From an uncultured Erythrobacter sp. (GTDB lineage Bacteria; Pseudomonadota; Alphaproteobacteria; Sphingomonadales; Sphingomonadaceae): a DNA stretch of 64,000 nt. Below the pieces are notes generated by a model. It had not been told where the DNA came from. It saw nothing but the letters and a program-made list of their open reading frames with translations, and did no database searches. Both the position numbers and the translations under genes were made by a program. This document shows positions 62,509-64,000 of this stretch, piece by piece. The stretch lies in the NCBI GenBank assembly GCA_947488155.1, contig CANKYK010000001.1:124001-188000 (forward strand), written 5' to 3'. Within the stretch, counting starts at the first letter, position 1, and each line of letters opens with the position of its first letter.

Positions 62509-62721
62509 GTCGAATTCTTCTTCCAAAATTATGGCAAATGGCTTGGCCGTACTGCCTTGCACCCTCGCCTGTGCGGAGCGCCGTTACCGCCCCTTCATTA
62601 CAGGTGTAAAGCCGCAATACCCCAGGCGGCAACATTATTTCACGTCGCTGTGATCGCTTCAACCGATTGGTCGGCGCTCGAATTCGGTCAAAAACTGCTC
62701 ATAACGGCGGCCGACGACTGC

Positions 62722-63999
62722 CTATCGCCCGATCACCTCAGGGCGCGCAGCGGGTGCAACAACCGCCGCAGGAGCGCCCTCTCCTGCTGGCACTGGCAAA
62801 GCCTCCGCAAGGTCGGTGCCCTCGGGGATTACAGCCAATCGCCACCCTGGCTGACGTCCAAAATATCGCCCAGCTAGCACTTGCATGACCTGCGGGGTGG
62901 TCTGCGAATAGTCATTGAGCAGGCTCGGCAGCAGAGCAATCCGGCGGCGATCGGTGGTCGCGCCTTCGAGCTGATAAAGCCAGAATGTGTTGCCGGTGGA
63001 TGCACGACTGAACAATTGCCGTAGCGGTTCGGTCACCCGGTCCAGCTCTTCAGTGGTCGGCGGCGTGTTTACGAGATCGCGCGCGATCTTATCCGCCTCG
63101 CTGAAGAACACCGGCACGTCTTGCGGCTGCAATTGCGCAAGGGCCGTGATCGTCCCGCCGCTCTCCAAATCGGTCGGCCAATTGGAAAGTATCTGCGGGG
63201 CATAGCTGGCGCCCGCACGTTCGCGCATCGCCTCTAGCAAGCGGTTGTTGAAGACCTGAATCAGGATTTCAAGCTGGCGAGATTCGCGCAGTCTTTGAAC
63301 GCCCGCACCGCTTGGCCAAGCGATCACGGCGGCTGCCTGATTCTTGTCACCGCGGTGGTTGAGAACCGTCGTTTCGCCAGCGCCAGCTGGGAATTCTGGC
63401 ACACGCGCGGCCACATCTGCGGGTACTGGATCACGTGCATCGAGCGCGCCAAAGGTGGTGCGCAAGGCCTCCACCGTCGCATCGCGATCAAATTCACCGA
63501 AGACCAAAACCTCAACCGGCCCTTGTGAAAGCAGCGGCTCCCACACCTCGCGGAAACCCTCCGGCGTAAGGTCAGCCAACGCATCGGGCGCAGGCGTGGC
63601 AAAGCGCGGATCGCGATTGGTGAGCAGATATTCGAGGTCGCGGTTGATCACACCGTTAGGGCTGGTGGCAAAGGCGTTATACGCCAGCTGAGCCGCAGCG
63701 CGGGCGCGGATCACGGGGTCTTTATCCCAGCGCGGCATGCCCAGCTTTGCAGCGAACAGATAGAGTTGATCGGCCACATCGGCCGAGCGCGTGCGCGCAG
63801 TGAACGTGAACACCGCATCGTCAATTTGAAACTCAAAGCCAAGCTTGCGGCCCGTCGCCAGACGGTCCAGCTCTTCCTGACCCAATTCGCCCAGACCCGA
63901 TCCAACCAATGCGGTCGTACCCAATGCGGCATAGGGCGCGCTTTGTTCATCAAATGCGCGGTAACCTGCGCCGAAGCGAACTTTGACGACGACGCGCCC
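62722..63999 (-). CDS. M16 family zinc peptidase, C-terminal half, 5' end cut by window edge
   Basis: The frame is open to the right edge; about 425 C-terminal residues are present. RVVVKVRFGAGYRAFDEQSA and ALGTTALVGSGLGELGQEEL match the start of the second (non-catalytic) M16 domain, and GEFDRDATVEALRTTFG, NHRGDKNQAAAVIAWPSG and AMRERAGASYAP are typical of its later part. The zinc motif HxxEH, in the first domain, lies outside the window. Probably periplasmic and about 900 residues in full. Ends in an Ala/Pro-rich tail. Confidence 0.87.
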   Translation of the reverse strand, partial: GRVVVKVRFGAGYRAFDEQSAPYAALGTTALVGSGLGELGQEELDRLATGRKLGFEFQIDDAVFTFTARTRSADVADQLYLFAAKLGMPRWDKDPVIRARAAAQLAYNAFATSPNGVINRDLEYLLTNRDPRFATPAPDALADLTPEGFREVWEPLLSQGPVEVLVFGEFDRDATVEALRTTFGALDARDPVPADVAARVPEFPAGAGETTVLNHRGDKNQAAAVIAWPSGAGVQRLRESRQLEILIQVFNNRLLEAMRERAGASYAPQILSNWPTDLESGGTITALAQLQPQDVPVFFSEADKIARDLVNTPPTTEELDRVTEPLRQLFSRASTGNTFWLYQLEGATTDRRRIALLPSLLNDYSQTTPQVMQVLAGRYFGRQPGWRLAVIPEGTDLAEALPVPAGEGAPAAVVAPAARPEVIGR

Positions 64000-64000
64000 T

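Noticed and set aside
1..64000. CRISPR array, prophage, IS element or integron
   Set aside because: No regularly spaced direct repeats, transposase, integrase, capsid or att-like duplications were seen. The tRNA-Gln gene has no integrase beside it.

Overview
The window is a 64 kb stretch of a moderately GC-rich chromosome. It most resembles a marine or freshwater alphaproteobacterium of the Sphingomonadales, probably Erythrobacteraceae. That is an inference from gene content: an ScfR-type regulator divergent from a 532-residue isocitrate lyase, a PEP-CTERM type PrsK/PrsR system, two S9 prolyl-oligopeptidase family enzymes, an alphaproteobacterial GTTC-N7-GTTC SOS box, egtB-egtD, and many sphingomonad-like enzymes. 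There is no prophage, no classical insertion sequence, no rRNA operon and no CRISPR. One tRNA (Gln, anticodon TTG) is present. Both ends cut a gene: an alpha carbonic anhydrase on the left and an M16 peptidase on the right.

Layout. 0-5 kb: carbonic anhydrase, a PilZ protein, the SOS mutagenesis pair imuB/imuA under a LexA box, and a sodium-neurotransmitter-symporter family transporter. 5-7 kb: panB and a bile-acid-symporter-like permease. 7-13.4 kb: an exopolysaccharide/PEP-CTERM signalling operon (sugar transferase, prsK, prsR, TPR lipoprotein) whose first three genes are joined by TAATG overlaps. 13.6-16.9 kb: an ScfR-family regulator divergent from aceA, with palindromes between them. 17-24 kb: M20 amidohydrolase, SLC13 permease, alcohol dehydrogenase, GNAT, LysR, ApaG. 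24-30.6 kb: S9 peptidase, a three-gene catabolic-looking operon (DsbA-like isomerase, APH-like kinase, CrtC-like protein), SulP transporter. 30.8-37.6 kb: metZ, a TetR regulator with two perfect operators, a GT39 and a DPM-like GT2-GtrA flanking a tiny GIY-YIG nuclease unit, leuB, recO. 37.6-44 kb: second S9 peptidase, ubiK, tspO, a Cys-Cys repeat protein followed by a His-rich protein, tlyA, a lipoprotein, and a short ORF on a structured transcript. 44-50 kb: ilvE-trhO-GST, an STAS-like protein, a LysR divergent from pirin-azoR. 50-64 kb: an ammonium channel fused to a chemotaxis signalling domain, nadE, a YghU-like GST, tRNA-Gln, an aspartic protease, egtB-egtD, a diguanylate cyclase, class II DAHP synthase, M16 peptidase.

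Four things stand out. (1) A cysteine-pair repeat protein (21 Cys in 98 residues) is separated by a strong terminator from a protein with clustered histidines; I suspect an undescribed metal- or redox-handling pair. (2) A 365-bp unit consists of a GIY-YIG nuclease gene bounded by 31-bp inverted repeats and sits between two convergent glycosyltransferase genes. (3) A family of dispersed intergenic palindromic repeats, about 90-110 bp each, occurs at six intergenic sites, twice as back-to-back pairs. (4) An 18-codon ORF has a 14-nt match to the 16S 3' end as its ribosome binding site and is followed by three hairpins. The Amt-MCP fusion and the imuAB operon with a PilZ gene where dnaE2 is usually found are also notable.

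Starts were chosen by family length, ribosome binding sites and overlap with neighbours. No database was consulted, so family names rest on recognised motifs.
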